From positions 1-49,903 of the forward strand of contig DWYB01000043.1 in assembly GCA_019118885.1 (NCBI GenBank): a DNA stretch of 49,903 nt, given 5' to 3'. This stretch comes from Candidatus Mediterraneibacter surreyensis. GTDB taxonomy: Bacteria; Bacillota; Clostridia; Lachnospirales; Lachnospiraceae. The notes beneath the pieces are model-generated. The model made no database searches, was not told the DNA's origin, and saw only the letters and a list, made by a program, of their open reading frames with translations. The number at the start of each line of letters is the position of its first letter. Position 1 is the first letter of the stretch. Positions 1 through 7,321 of this stretch are shown here, piece after piece. The position numbers and the translations under genes are program-made.

Positions 1-216
1 GAACAAGCGGAACCAGAAATCTCCATAACCGGAAACGGTTCCCGGCAAGAAAAGAATGATTTAGTTACCCTTTATATGATGCGGCTATTGGAAATTATGT
101 ACCGGTTTCTGTCAGTTTGTATGAGTATTTATCGCTCCGGCTCAGGATTGGAAAAACAAGAAAAGCGAATAAATACGTCTGACCTGATGCACAATCCGCG
201 GGAAGAGGAAGATTGA
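1..216 (+). CDS. C-terminal end of an unrecognised protein (partial)
   Basis: Frame 1 is open from the first base of the window to a TGA at 214-216, giving 71 codons. The fragment is charged and polar with one moderately hydrophobic stretch around residues 25-45 (LYMMRLLEIMYRFLSVCM) and an acidic end (NPREEED). I recognise no family. The gene starts outside the window. A strong stem-loop terminator follows about 55 nt after the stop, which supports a real plus-strand gene ending here. The reading frame could also be chance, since nothing upstream can be seen. Confidence 0.45.
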   Translation, partial: EQAEPEISITGNGSRQEKNDLVTLYMMRLLEIMYRFLSVCMSIYRSGSGLEKQEKRINTSDLMHNPREEED

Positions 217-271
217 TAACGGCGACTGTGGAAGAGAATTAGGCAAAACTTAGAATCAGGAGAGCAGCGTT

Positions 272-328
272 AAACGGGCACGCGAAGTTGTCTGACGGAA
301 AGAGTTCTTCGCGTGCCCGTTTTGCTTT
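272..328 (+). terminator. Rho-independent terminator after the partial gene
   Basis: AAACGGGCACGCGAAG at 272-287 pairs with CTTCGCGTGCCCGTTT at 307-322, a near-perfect stem of about 15 bp followed by TTTGCTTTT on the plus strand. The rest of the 217-484 gap shows nothing I can name. Confidence 0.8.
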
Positions 329-484
329 TAGCTGATATGCTGATTTATTAGTTTGCGTTATTCTCTGTAACCGGAGCCGGGATCAACCTTTTCTCTGCCT
401 GCGGATACGTGAGTCAGTCATTCCGTATCTGCTCCCTTTTCAAACGATTTTCCTTTCCTGAGCTGGTACGAAAAATCGAAATTT

Positions 485-1183
485 TTATTTACGCCTCAAC
501 CGGTTCAATTCTTCTTTTTCTTCCCGGCTCACCTGATAGGACTCCCGTATTTTTTGAATTGCTTTATTATGTGTGAAGTCATCCATACTGTTATTTTCAA
601 GCAGCCGCCTTGTCTTCTCCGGGAATTTTACATAACACACCTGGATTATCCAGGCTGCAGCCATCTTTACATAATATCCGTTATGACGGATTTTGTTACA
701 ACTAGAGAGAATCTCATCAATATGTTCCTCATCAACAAAATAATCCAGCATGGCAACGATCATAAAGCGAAGCTCAAATTCTTCTTTACTTTCTCTGTAA
801 GATTTCAGATAAGCAAACCAATACTCCGGATCTGTTCTCATGAATTTGAAACCGCTGACACAGCTGTCGCAGATGGACCAGTTTGAGATCTTCGGAACAA
901 ATTCATCCAGATACTTACGATATTCTTCCTGTTCCATCTTTGCATATCCGATGACAAGCCCCTGTACCATAACCTCTTCATGGATCGAATCTGCAGTGAT
1001 TTTCTCCCGTGCTTCTTCAAGATAAGCGTGGAAATCCCCCTTCGCTGTTTTCTTTGCCAGCTTTCGCATTTCCGGCAGCCGAACCCCCAGTACCCGGGAT
1101 ACCCCGGGTAAAAGTCTACTGTTAAATACTCTGTAATCTTCTTCCGCCAGATCATATAGTTTCGCGGTGATTTCTTCTATCAT
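485..1183 (-). CDS. DNA alkylation repair protein, AlkD-like glycosylase
   Basis: The protein of about 232 residues resembles the AlkD family of DNA glycosylases, which excise cationic alkylated purines such as 3- and 7-methyl adducts without base flipping. AlkD proteins are all-helical HEAT-like repeats of 220-240 residues, and the length fits. Visible family-like segments are the N-terminal GVRLPEMRKLAK, the central FVPKISNWSICDSC, and FMIVAMLDYFVDEEHI. The Trp and Asp in NWSICD correspond to conserved residues of the DNA-binding groove. There are two adjacent ATGs; the second (1181-1183) is preferred because GGGAG then lies 6 nt upstream instead of 3. The gene is separated from nfnB by a terminator, so it is probably transcribed alone. 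Family assignment is good; the exact substrate is inference. Confidence 0.85.
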   Translation of the reverse strand: MIEEITAKLYDLAEEDYRVFNSRLLPGVSRVLGVRLPEMRKLAKKTAKGDFHAYLEEAREKITADSIHEEVMVQGLVIGYAKMEQEEYRKYLDEFVPKISNWSICDSCVSGFKFMRTDPEYWFAYLKSYRESKEEFELRFMIVAMLDYFVDEEHIDEILSSCNKIRHNGYYVKMAAAWIIQVCYVKFPEKTRRLLENNSMDDFTHNKAIQKIRESYQVSREEKEELNRLRRK

Positions 1184-1222
1184 CATATTCTCCCGTACTT
1201 CTATAATTACTTGAAAGACAGT

Positions 1223-1260
1223 AAAAGGGCCTTCGTCCGTCTCCGGATCGAAAACCCTTT
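1223..1260 (-). terminator. Terminator of the nfnA-nfnB operon
   Basis: Read on the minus strand, AAAGGGTTTTCG, an unpaired A and TCCG pair with CGGACGAAGGCCCTTT around a GAGA loop, giving a long stem that ends in TTTTAC. It lies 40-80 nt after the nfnB stop. Confidence 0.75.
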
Positions 1261-1300
1261 CATCAGCTTTCTAAATACACAGTCTTACATATCTGAGCCT

Positions 1301-2695
1301 CTAGTTTTCTTTGCTCTTCAGATATTCGTCGATACCTTTCGCACCTGCTTTTCCCGCACCCATGGCAAGGATAACTGTTGCCGCTCCTGTCACGGCATCG
1401 CCGCCGGCGAATACGCCTTCTTTTGAAGTCTGTCCATTATCCTCATCGGCAACGATACATTTTCTGCGGTTTGTCTCCAATCCTTTTGTTGTGGAAGAAA
1501 TAAGCGGGTTCGGTGATGTTCCGAGAGACATGATAACAGTATCCACCTCAATATCATACTCAGATCCCGGAATCTCCACCGGACGTCTTCTTCCGGAAGC
1601 GTCAGGTTCGCCAAGCTCCATTTTAATTACAGTCATGCTTGTTATGTTTCCATTTTCGTCTACATTGATCTTTTTCGGATTTCTGAGCAGGTCGAAAACA
1701 ACACCTTCTTCTTTCGCATGGTGTACTTCCTCTACTCTAGCCGGAAGTTCCGCCTCACTTCTTCTGTAGACGATATGTACGTCAGCCCCGAGACGAAGAG
1801 CTGTTCTGGCTGCATCCATTGCAACGTTTCCGCCGCCTACAACTGCAACTTTCTTTCCTGCCGCAATCGGGGTATCATAGGAATCGTCAAACGCTTTCAT
1901 CAAATTGCTTCTTGTCAGGTATTCATTCGCGGAGAACACTTCATTGGCATTTTCTCCCGGAATCCCCATAAACATCGGAAGACCTGCGCCTGATCCGATA
2001 AATACAGCTTCAAATCCCTCATCTTCCATAAGCTGGTCGATGGTTGTGGATTTTCCGATGACAACATTTGTCTCGAATTTAACACCAAGCTCTTTTACTT
2101 TCTCAATCTCTTTGGCTACAACTTTCTGCTTCGGAAGACGGAATTCCGGAATTCCGTATACAAGCACTCCGCCCAGTTCATGAAGTGCTTCAAATACTGT
2201 CACGTCATATCCCATCTTTGCGAGATCACCTGCGCAGGTAAGTCCCGAAGGACCGGAACCGATCACAGCCACTTTGTGTCCGTTCTTTGTATCTGCACCG
2301 ACAGGTTTGATATCATTCTCAAGAGCGTAATCCGCCACAAACCGTTCCAGTTTTCCGATAGAAACAGGCTCACCTTTAATACCGCGGATACATTTCCCTT
2401 CGCACTGTGACTCCTGAGGACATACACGACCGCAGATAGCCGGAAGCGCACTGGATTTACCGATCACTTTATATGCCTCTTCGATATTTCCTTCTTTTAC
2501 TTCATGGATAAACGCCGGAATGTCAATGGACACCGGACATCCCTGAATACATTTTGCATTCTTGCAGTTCAAACACCTTGTGGCCTCTTCCATAGCCTCT
2601 TCTTTATTATATCCAAGGCATACCTCGTCAAAGTTTGTTGCGCGCACCTTGGGATCCTGTTCTCTTACAGGTACTTTCTTCAACATATCAGCCAT
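1301..2695 (-). CDS. nfnB: NfnB/GltA-type NADPH-dependent oxidoreductase subunit (large subunit of NfnAB)
   Basis: This 464-residue flavoprotein is often labelled NADPH-dependent glutamate synthase small chain. With the adjacent subunit it matches NfnAB, a cytoplasmic flavin-based electron-bifurcating enzyme that couples NADH and reduced ferredoxin oxidation to NADP reduction, reversibly. The N-terminal CLNCKNAKCIQGCP and GRVCPQESQCEGKC segments hold cysteines for [4Fe-4S] clusters. VAVIGSGPSGLTCAGDLA near residue 145 is the FAD-binding Rossmann motif, and VAVVGGGNVAMDAART near residue 285 is the NADPH-binding one. No glutamate synthase large subunit is nearby, which favours the Nfn reading. 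The start overlaps the nfnA stop as TAATG, with GGAGG in the end of nfnA, so translation is probably coupled. Confidence 0.92.
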   Translation of the reverse strand: MADMLKKVPVREQDPKVRATNFDEVCLGYNKEEAMEEATRCLNCKNAKCIQGCPVSIDIPAFIHEVKEGNIEEAYKVIGKSSALPAICGRVCPQESQCEGKCIRGIKGEPVSIGKLERFVADYALENDIKPVGADTKNGHKVAVIGSGPSGLTCAGDLAKMGYDVTVFEALHELGGVLVYGIPEFRLPKQKVVAKEIEKVKELGVKFETNVVIGKSTTIDQLMEDEGFEAVFIGSGAGLPMFMGIPGENANEVFSANEYLTRSNLMKAFDDSYDTPIAAGKKVAVVGGGNVAMDAARTALRLGADVHIVYRRSEAELPARVEEVHHAKEEGVVFDLLRNPKKINVDENGNITSMTVIKMELGEPDASGRRRPVEIPGSEYDIEVDTVIMSLGTSPNPLISSTTKGLETNRRKCIVADEDNGQTSKEGVFAGGDAVTGAATVILAMGAGKAGAKGIDEYLKSKEN

Positions 2696-3582
2696 TATTC
2701 GTCACCTCCGCAATGTCCGCATCCGCCATGATGAGTATCACCCTCCTGAAGTTTCAGAAGAGCACGGCCTTCCTGTGTCTTGTACATCTGACTTCTCTTC
2801 ATCGCCTGATCAAAGTCTACCAGATGTCCGTCAAACTCCGGACCGTCTACACATGCGAACTTGATCTCATCGCCCACCTGAAGCCTGCATGCACCGCACA
2901 TTCCGGTTCCGTCCACCATGATCGGATTCATGCTGACGATCGTCGGGATCTCCAGTTTCTTTGTCAGGAGGCAGACAAACTTCATCATGATCATCGGGCC
3001 GATTGCAATACAGACATCATATTTGTTTCCGTTATTTACCAATTCTTCTACCATAGTCGTAACCATGCCGGCATGTCCATATGTACCGTCGTCTGTACAT
3101 GGATAGTAATTTCCCGCGACAGCCTTCATCTCATCCTCAAGGATCAGCATATCCTTTGTCTTGGCACCTACGATCACATCCGCCTCAATCCCGCGCTCAT
3201 GAAGCCATTTTACCTGCGGATATACCGGAGCCGCTCCTACACCGCCCGCAACGAAAAGCATCTTCTTATTCTTCAGGGTCTCAATATCCTCATTTACGAA
3301 CTCGGAAGGACATCCGAGAGGGCCTGTGAAATCGCGGAAATAATCGCCTTCTTTTAAGCTTCCCATTTTTGTCGTGGATGCTCCCACTTCCTGTACGACA
3401 ATAGTGATCGTTCCTGCCTCTCTGTTATAATCACAAATCGTAAGAGGGATACGCTCGCCTTTTTCATCCATCTTTACAATAACAAACTGACCGGGCTGAC
3501 AGTGCTGCGCAACACGGGGCGCATGTACATCCATCAGAAAGATCTTGTCGGCCAGCTTCTCAGCTTTCATTATCTGATACAT
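2695..3582 (-). CDS. nfnA: NfnA/SudB-type FAD and [2Fe-2S] oxidoreductase subunit (small subunit of NfnAB)
   Basis: This 295-residue protein belongs to the ferredoxin-NADP reductase family related to PyrK (dihydroorotate dehydrogenase electron-transfer subunit). It is the NAD(H)-binding subunit of NfnAB. RIPLTICDYNREAG is the FAD-binding R-x-x-S/T-type motif, and FVAGGVGAAPVYPQVKWL binds NAD. GTGMCGACRLQVGD and FACVDGPEFDGH supply the C-terminal [2Fe-2S] ligands. The tail HHGGCGHCGGDE is Cys/His-rich. The ATG at 3580-3582 is chosen because AAGGAGGA lies just upstream; an in-frame ATG 45 nt further out has no ribosome binding site and would add a non-homologous leader. It is first in a two-gene operon with a promoter near 3648-3677. 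Confidence 0.9.
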   Translation of the reverse strand: MYQIMKAEKLADKIFLMDVHAPRVAQHCQPGQFVIVKMDEKGERIPLTICDYNREAGTITIVVQEVGASTTKMGSLKEGDYFRDFTGPLGCPSEFVNEDIETLKNKKMLFVAGGVGAAPVYPQVKWLHERGIEADVIVGAKTKDMLILEDEMKAVAGNYYPCTDDGTYGHAGMVTTMVEELVNNGNKYDVCIAIGPMIMMKFVCLLTKKLEIPTIVSMNPIMVDGTGMCGACRLQVGDEIKFACVDGPEFDGHLVDFDQAMKRSQMYKTQEGRALLKLQEGDTHHGGCGHCGGDE

Positions 3583-3647
3583 GATCTTCCTCCTTGAAAA
3601 ATTCACTCTTTCAATATAATACGCCATAAATCCCCTAAAGGCAAGTA

Positions 3648-3677
3648 ATTATAACATGCTTCTAGTCAATACTTCAA
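3648..3677 (-). promoter_or_regulatory. Candidate promoter of nfnA-nfnB
   Basis: On the minus strand TTGAAG (3672-3677) and TATAAT (3648-3653) are separated by 18 bp, about 65 nt upstream of the nfnA start. No Rex-box match was seen here. Confidence 0.5.
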
Positions 3678-3692
3678 AATTTCAGTTTACAC

Positions 3693-3729
3693 AAAACGGG
3701 GTCTACCGTCTCCGGCCGACCCCGTTTTT
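3693..3729 (-). terminator. Terminator of the alcohol dehydrogenase gene
   Basis: AAAACGGGGTC at 3693-3703 pairs with GACCCCGTTTTT. The stem carries A and T tracts on both sides, so it could work in both directions. It sits about 50 nt after the alcohol dehydrogenase stop and upstream of the nfnA promoter. Confidence 0.8.
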
Positions 3730-3779
3730 GCAAGATTATTTCAAGGATAATACAGATATCTTTCACACTGCATCTAACC

Positions 3780-4961
3780 TTAGAAATCAACCTCTGTTCC
3801 GTAATATGTACATGTAAGAAGTTTCTCCATAGTAGCCGGATCAATAGCACGCGGGTTGGATCCTGTGCACGCATCTCCGACTGCCAGTTCTGCGATATGA
3901 GCAACTTTCTCTTTGAACTCATCCTCGTTGATACCAAATTCTTTCAGCGTCTTCGGAATGTTCAGTTTTTCATTAAACTCGTTAATCTTCGCGCGAAGGC
4001 TGTTAATGAGGGCTTTCTCTGATGTTCCCTCAAGACCCATTCTGCGTGCGATCTCTGCGTATCGGCTTGCTGCCACCGGATCTTTCGCATTATATTCGAT
4101 TACATACGGAAGATAAATTGCATTTGCACATCCGTGCGGTATATGTCCTGTGGAGAATGCGGCGCCTGTCTTGTGAGCCATGGAATGTACGATTCCAAGC
4201 AGTGCATTTGAGAATGCCATTCCTGCAAGGCACTGTGCGTAGTGCATCTGCTCTCTTGCCTCCATATTGCAGTTATAGGATGCCGGAAGATAATCCAGTA
4301 CCATCTCAATTGCCTGAAGTGCAAGCGGATCTGTAAACGGTCCGTGAAGTGTAGATACATACGCCTCAATCGCATGTGTCAGTGCATCCATACCTGTGTA
4401 AGCAACCTGTTTTACAGGAAGTCCTGATACCAGATCCGGATCTACAATTGCAACATCCGGTGTTATATTGAAGTCAGCAAGCGGATACTTCACACCAGTC
4501 TGATAGTTTGTGATAACAGAGAAAGCTGTAACTTCTGTCGCTGTTCCGGATGTTGAAGGGATAGCGGCAAATTTTGCTTTCTGTCTCAGCTCCGGGAAGT
4601 TAAACGGAGTACAGAGATCCTCGAAAGAAGTCTCCGGGTACTCGTAAAATGCCCACATAGCTTTTGCAGCGTCGATCGGTGAACCGCCGCCCATAGCTAC
4701 GATCCAGTCAGGCTCGAACTTGCGCATAGCCTCAGCGCCTTTCATAACTGTCTCAACAGACGGATCCGGCTCAACGCCTTCAAAGAGTTCGACTTCCATT
4801 CCGGCTTCTTTCAGGTAATTCACTGCTTTGTCAAGAAATCCCTGACGTCTCATGGAGCCGCCGCCCACTACAAGGATTGCTTTTTTACCTTTTAAGTTCT
4901 TCAGCTCTTCCAGACTTCCTTTTCCATGGTAAATGTCTCTTGGTAAACAAAATCTGCTCAT
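3780..4961 (-). CDS. Iron-containing alcohol dehydrogenase
   Basis: This 393-residue protein is a group III (Fe-dependent) alcohol dehydrogenase of the type that reduces short-chain aldehydes or ketones with NAD(P)H in the cytoplasm. GGGSPIDAAKA is the dinucleotide-binding glycine motif. The metal ligands are expected in DPDL, ALTHAIEAY, SMAHKTGA and GHIPHGCANA, all present, so the active site appears intact. The ATG at 4959-4961 is preferred: an upstream ATG 9 nt earlier directly abuts AAAGGAG, whereas this one has GGAG at a 9-nt spacing. Transcription is probably controlled by Rex, because a Rex-box match covers the start of transcription. It is monocistronic, bounded by terminators on both sides. 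Substrate (butanal, acetaldehyde or a diol precursor) cannot be told from sequence. Confidence 0.92.
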   Translation of the reverse strand: MSRFCLPRDIYHGKGSLEELKNLKGKKAILVVGGGSMRRQGFLDKAVNYLKEAGMEVELFEGVEPDPSVETVMKGAEAMRKFEPDWIVAMGGGSPIDAAKAMWAFYEYPETSFEDLCTPFNFPELRQKAKFAAIPSTSGTATEVTAFSVITNYQTGVKYPLADFNITPDVAIVDPDLVSGLPVKQVAYTGMDALTHAIEAYVSTLHGPFTDPLALQAIEMVLDYLPASYNCNMEAREQMHYAQCLAGMAFSNALLGIVHSMAHKTGAAFSTGHIPHGCANAIYLPYVIEYNAKDPVAASRYAEIARRMGLEGTSEKALINSLRAKINEFNEKLNIPKTLKEFGINEDEFKEKVAHIAELAVGDACTGSNPRAIDPATMEKLLTCTYYGTEVDF

Positions 4962-4985
4962 AACCTGCATCTCCTTTAATATGTA

Positions 4986-5003
4986 TTGTTATTTTTTTAA
5001 CAC
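4986..5003 (-). promoter_or_regulatory. Rex operator at the alcohol dehydrogenase promoter
   Basis: TTGTTATTTTTTTAACAC matches the Rex consensus TTGTTAANNNNTTAACAA at 12 of 14 defined positions. It lies immediately downstream of the -10 box (5008-5013) and covers the expected transcription start. A Rex gene is present in this window at 18640. Rex binding there would block transcription when NADH/NAD is low, as known for fermentation genes in Firmicutes. Confidence 0.75.
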
Positions 5004-5007
5004 AGTC

Positions 5008-5036
5008 ATTATAGCTCAATTCTGTAAAAAAGACAA
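5008..5036 (-). promoter_or_regulatory. Promoter of the alcohol dehydrogenase gene
   Basis: On the minus strand TTGTCT (5031-5036) is separated by 17 bp from a perfect TATAAT (5008-5013). The -35 hexamer is part of the upstream gene's terminator stem, so the two elements share bases. Confidence 0.75.
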
Positions 5037-5090
5037 CCCATGTATTGTTAAAAATACATAAATATTTTTAACAATAGCAAGGTTGTCTTT
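5026..5090 (-). terminator. Terminator of the zinc-ribbon gene, with an inner AT-rich palindrome
   Basis: Outer arms AAAGACAACC (5029-5038) and GGTTGTCTTT (5081-5090) are perfect. Inside them TATTGTTAAAAATA (5043-5056) and TATTTTTAACAATA (5063-5076) form a second perfect 14-bp stem with a 6-nt loop. On the minus strand the structure ends in GGTTGTCTTTTTT. The inner arms contain TTGTTAA and TTAACAA, the half-sites of a Rex box, but spaced by 14 bp. Confidence 0.75.
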
Positions 5091-5135
5091 AATCACTTTT
5101 CACCACAAAACTTTCATCCTCCACATATTCATGTG

Positions 5136-6455
5136 CTAATCCGTTGTAATATAATTTCGAGTAGTAACTTCTGTTGCCTTACCATTCTGATCATTTACAA
5201 GGATGGCATTAAATATTGTCTGGGTATTTTCAGGCATATCAACAGGTCCGGTATATTTTTTTGTGGAAGATGAACCCGGATCCGGAGTGGATCCGTCCAT
5301 TGTATAGTAAGCCGTATACCCATCAGGAACAGTGATCGTGATCTGAGCAGGCTCCGTATACTGCCCGGTAGAGGGTGTCACCGCCGGAGCATTAACAATG
5401 GGGAACTCTATCTTATATGACGCGGATGAAACAATACTGGGAATTCCAGCTGCATTGACAGCTATCGCACGAATCTCAGTATCCCCCTCTGTCTGTAAAA
5501 GAATCGGCTCCTCATATTTTGTACCAGTCTCAGCAGTTGGATCTGATCCATCAGTCGTATAGTAAATATCCCCGCCTGTGTCTGATGTGATCGTTACCTC
5601 CTGAACCTCATTATATGTGCCCGCCTCCGGACTGAATACAGGCGCGGAAGATATATACTCGGAAACAGAACTGAGCACATTCTCATCTTCACAGTCCTCC
5701 AGCAGAGCCGAGACTTTTTCCGGCTGTTCCGTATCCATATAAAATGCAATGGCGGCTTCATACAATTGTGCATTTGTAGGTTGCGTTTCTATCGCAGTCA
5801 GGAAGACATCTTCTGCGCTTTCCAGGTCGTCCTGATCGATGTACATTTCTGCATAACCGGTATATGCGTCCGGTCTTGACCGATCTTTTCTGACCGCACG
5901 GTCAAAATAGTTTTCAGCCTGATCATAATCGCCGCTCTGTATTGCACGATAACCTTTATTTATCATAGAAGTATAAGAATTCTGATAAACAAGATATATT
6001 CCCGCAATGATCAGCGCCAGCAGCAGAAACAGCGTAATAAGGAGATTGCGTCTTTTTCTCTTTGCGGCCTCCAGTCTTTTCTGCTGCCGTACTCGACGCT
6101 GTTCATCCGTATTCTGTTTCTGACGGCGGAGTTCATCTGTATTTCTTCTCTGTCCGCGTACTTCAGATGTATTTTTTCTCTGTCCGCCGGTTCGCCTTTT
6201 ATCACGAATCCGGCTTCTCTCCTCAGGACTGAGAACTCTTGTAGAATTTACATTCTTCGTCCTGTCATCCCGCCTGTATCTCCTGATATCATCGGTCTGT
6301 ATCTGGCGTGTAGCACCTTCCACAGATCCCTTTACTTCTCTAGCAAGGACATCATCCAGTGGATTGTAATCCGGCACGATCTGTACTTCAGCCCCGCATT
6401 CAGGGCAGACCACCTGATCATCCGGAATTATTGCCCCGCAATGGGTACATCTCAT
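5136..6455 (-). CDS. Zinc-ribbon, single-pass membrane protein with TPR and two chitobiase-C-type domains
   Basis: The 439-residue protein starts with a zinc ribbon (MRCTHCGAIIPDDQ, VCPECGAE; Cys3, Cys6, Cys18, Cys21). A very basic linker follows, carrying three near-repeats of the form QRRNTDELR around residues 90-120. There is one membrane segment at about 138-158 (NLLITLFLLLALIIAGIYLV). After it come TPR-like repeats (about 165-255) and two copies of a CHB_HEX_C-type beta domain (about 270-350 and 355-437), marked by IYYTTDGSDP and AYYTMDGSTP. Topology suggests a cytoplasmic zinc ribbon and surface-exposed beta domains. The start overlaps the folD stop by 4 nt (ATGA), so it is in the fhs-folD operon. 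Function unknown; a surface scaffold or sensor is only a guess. Confidence 0.85.
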   Translation of the reverse strand: MRCTHCGAIIPDDQVVCPECGAEVQIVPDYNPLDDVLAREVKGSVEGATRQIQTDDIRRYRRDDRTKNVNSTRVLSPEERSRIRDKRRTGGQRKNTSEVRGQRRNTDELRRQKQNTDEQRRVRQQKRLEAAKRKRRNLLITLFLLLALIIAGIYLVYQNSYTSMINKGYRAIQSGDYDQAENYFDRAVRKDRSRPDAYTGYAEMYIDQDDLESAEDVFLTAIETQPTNAQLYEAAIAFYMDTEQPEKVSALLEDCEDENVLSSVSEYISSAPVFSPEAGTYNEVQEVTITSDTGGDIYYTTDGSDPTAETGTKYEEPILLQTEGDTEIRAIAVNAAGIPSIVSSASYKIEFPIVNAPAVTPSTGQYTEPAQITITVPDGYTAYYTMDGSTPDPGSSSTKKYTGPVDMPENTQTIFNAILVNDQNGKATEVTTRNYITTD

Positions 6456-7306
6456 GGCCTTTCCTCCTGAGTACGTATCGTCTCCACACAGTTATCCATT
6501 AGCATCGCGATGGTCATAGGGCCGACCCCGCCGGGTACAGGTGTGATCGCGGATGTATGCGGCTCTACGTCTGCATAATCTACATCGCCGCAGAGATGAT
6601 TATTTTCGTCTCTGTGCATACCTACATCGATCACAACCGCCCCTTCTTTTATATATTCTGAAGTAATAAACTGCTTCTTTCCAATCGCTACGATAAGGAT
6701 ATCCGCTCTTTTTGTCACTTCTTTTAAATTCTTCGTTCTGGAATGAGTTACAGTCACAGTTCCGTTTTCTCTGAGCAAAAGCGCCGCCATCGGTTTCCCT
6801 ACAATATTGCTGCGCCCGACCACCACGCACTCTTTTCCTTCAATCTCTATACCGGAACGCTTTAAAAGCTGTATGATGCCGGCAGGAGTACAGGACAGAA
6901 AGCCTTTCTCTCCGATCCAGAGGCGGCCGACACTGACTGGATGGAATCCATCCACATCTTTATCCGGCGAAATCGTTCTGATGATCCGGTCTTCATCGAT
7001 ATGTTTCGGAAGAGGAAGCTGTACCAGAATTCCGTTTACCTCATCATCCTGATTCAACTCTTCCACCAACGATACCAGCTCTTCTTCTGTTGTCTCTTCC
7101 GGAAGTTCATAGGCTTTTGACCGGATACCGATATAGGCACATGCCTTTTTCTTATTGTTAACATAGACCGAAGACGCCGGATCGTTTCCCACCTGAACCA
7201 CTGCCAGGCAGGCATGTTTACCTTCCGCGCTCAGTCTCTGCATTTCTTCTTTCAATTCATCTTTGATCTGTTTTGAAATCTTTTTTCCATCAATTAACTG
7301 TGACAT
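6452..7306 (-). CDS. folD: Methylenetetrahydrofolate dehydrogenase/methenyltetrahydrofolate cyclohydrolase
   Basis: FolD interconverts 5,10-methylene-, 5,10-methenyl- and 10-formyl-tetrahydrofolate with NAD(P) in the cytosol. The 284-residue length is typical. The catalytic YxxxK is in SSVYVNNKKKAC (Tyr48, Lys52). QLPLPKHI, DKDVDGFHP, GRSNIVGKP and TPVPGGVGPMT are all conserved family motifs. AAAGGAG precedes the ATG. The gene begins 15 nt after the fhs stop and overlaps the next gene by 4 nt, so fhs-folD-zinc-ribbon protein form one transcription unit. With Fhs it supplies one-carbon units for purines and fMet, or runs the methyl branch of formate assimilation if other genes are present elsewhere. 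Confidence 0.97.
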   Translation of the reverse strand: MSQLIDGKKISKQIKDELKEEMQRLSAEGKHACLAVVQVGNDPASSVYVNNKKKACAYIGIRSKAYELPEETTEEELVSLVEELNQDDEVNGILVQLPLPKHIDEDRIIRTISPDKDVDGFHPVSVGRLWIGEKGFLSCTPAGIIQLLKRSGIEIEGKECVVVGRSNIVGKPMAALLLRENGTVTVTHSRTKNLKEVTKRADILIVAIGKKQFITSEYIKEGAVVIDVGMHRDENNHLCGDVDYADVEPHTSAITPVPGGVGPMTIAMLMDNCVETIRTQEERP

Positions 7307-7321
7307 TGACTTCTCCTTTAT

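Noticed and set aside
2635-3357. Long plus-strand open frame of 240 codons
   Set aside because: It is antisense to nfnA and the start of nfnB, which have clear motifs and ribosome binding sites; the frame has no site and no recognisable domain.
3583-3627. Longer N-terminus for nfnA
   Set aside because: The upstream ATG has no ribosome binding site, whereas AAGGAGGA sits before the internal ATG that matches the family N-terminus.
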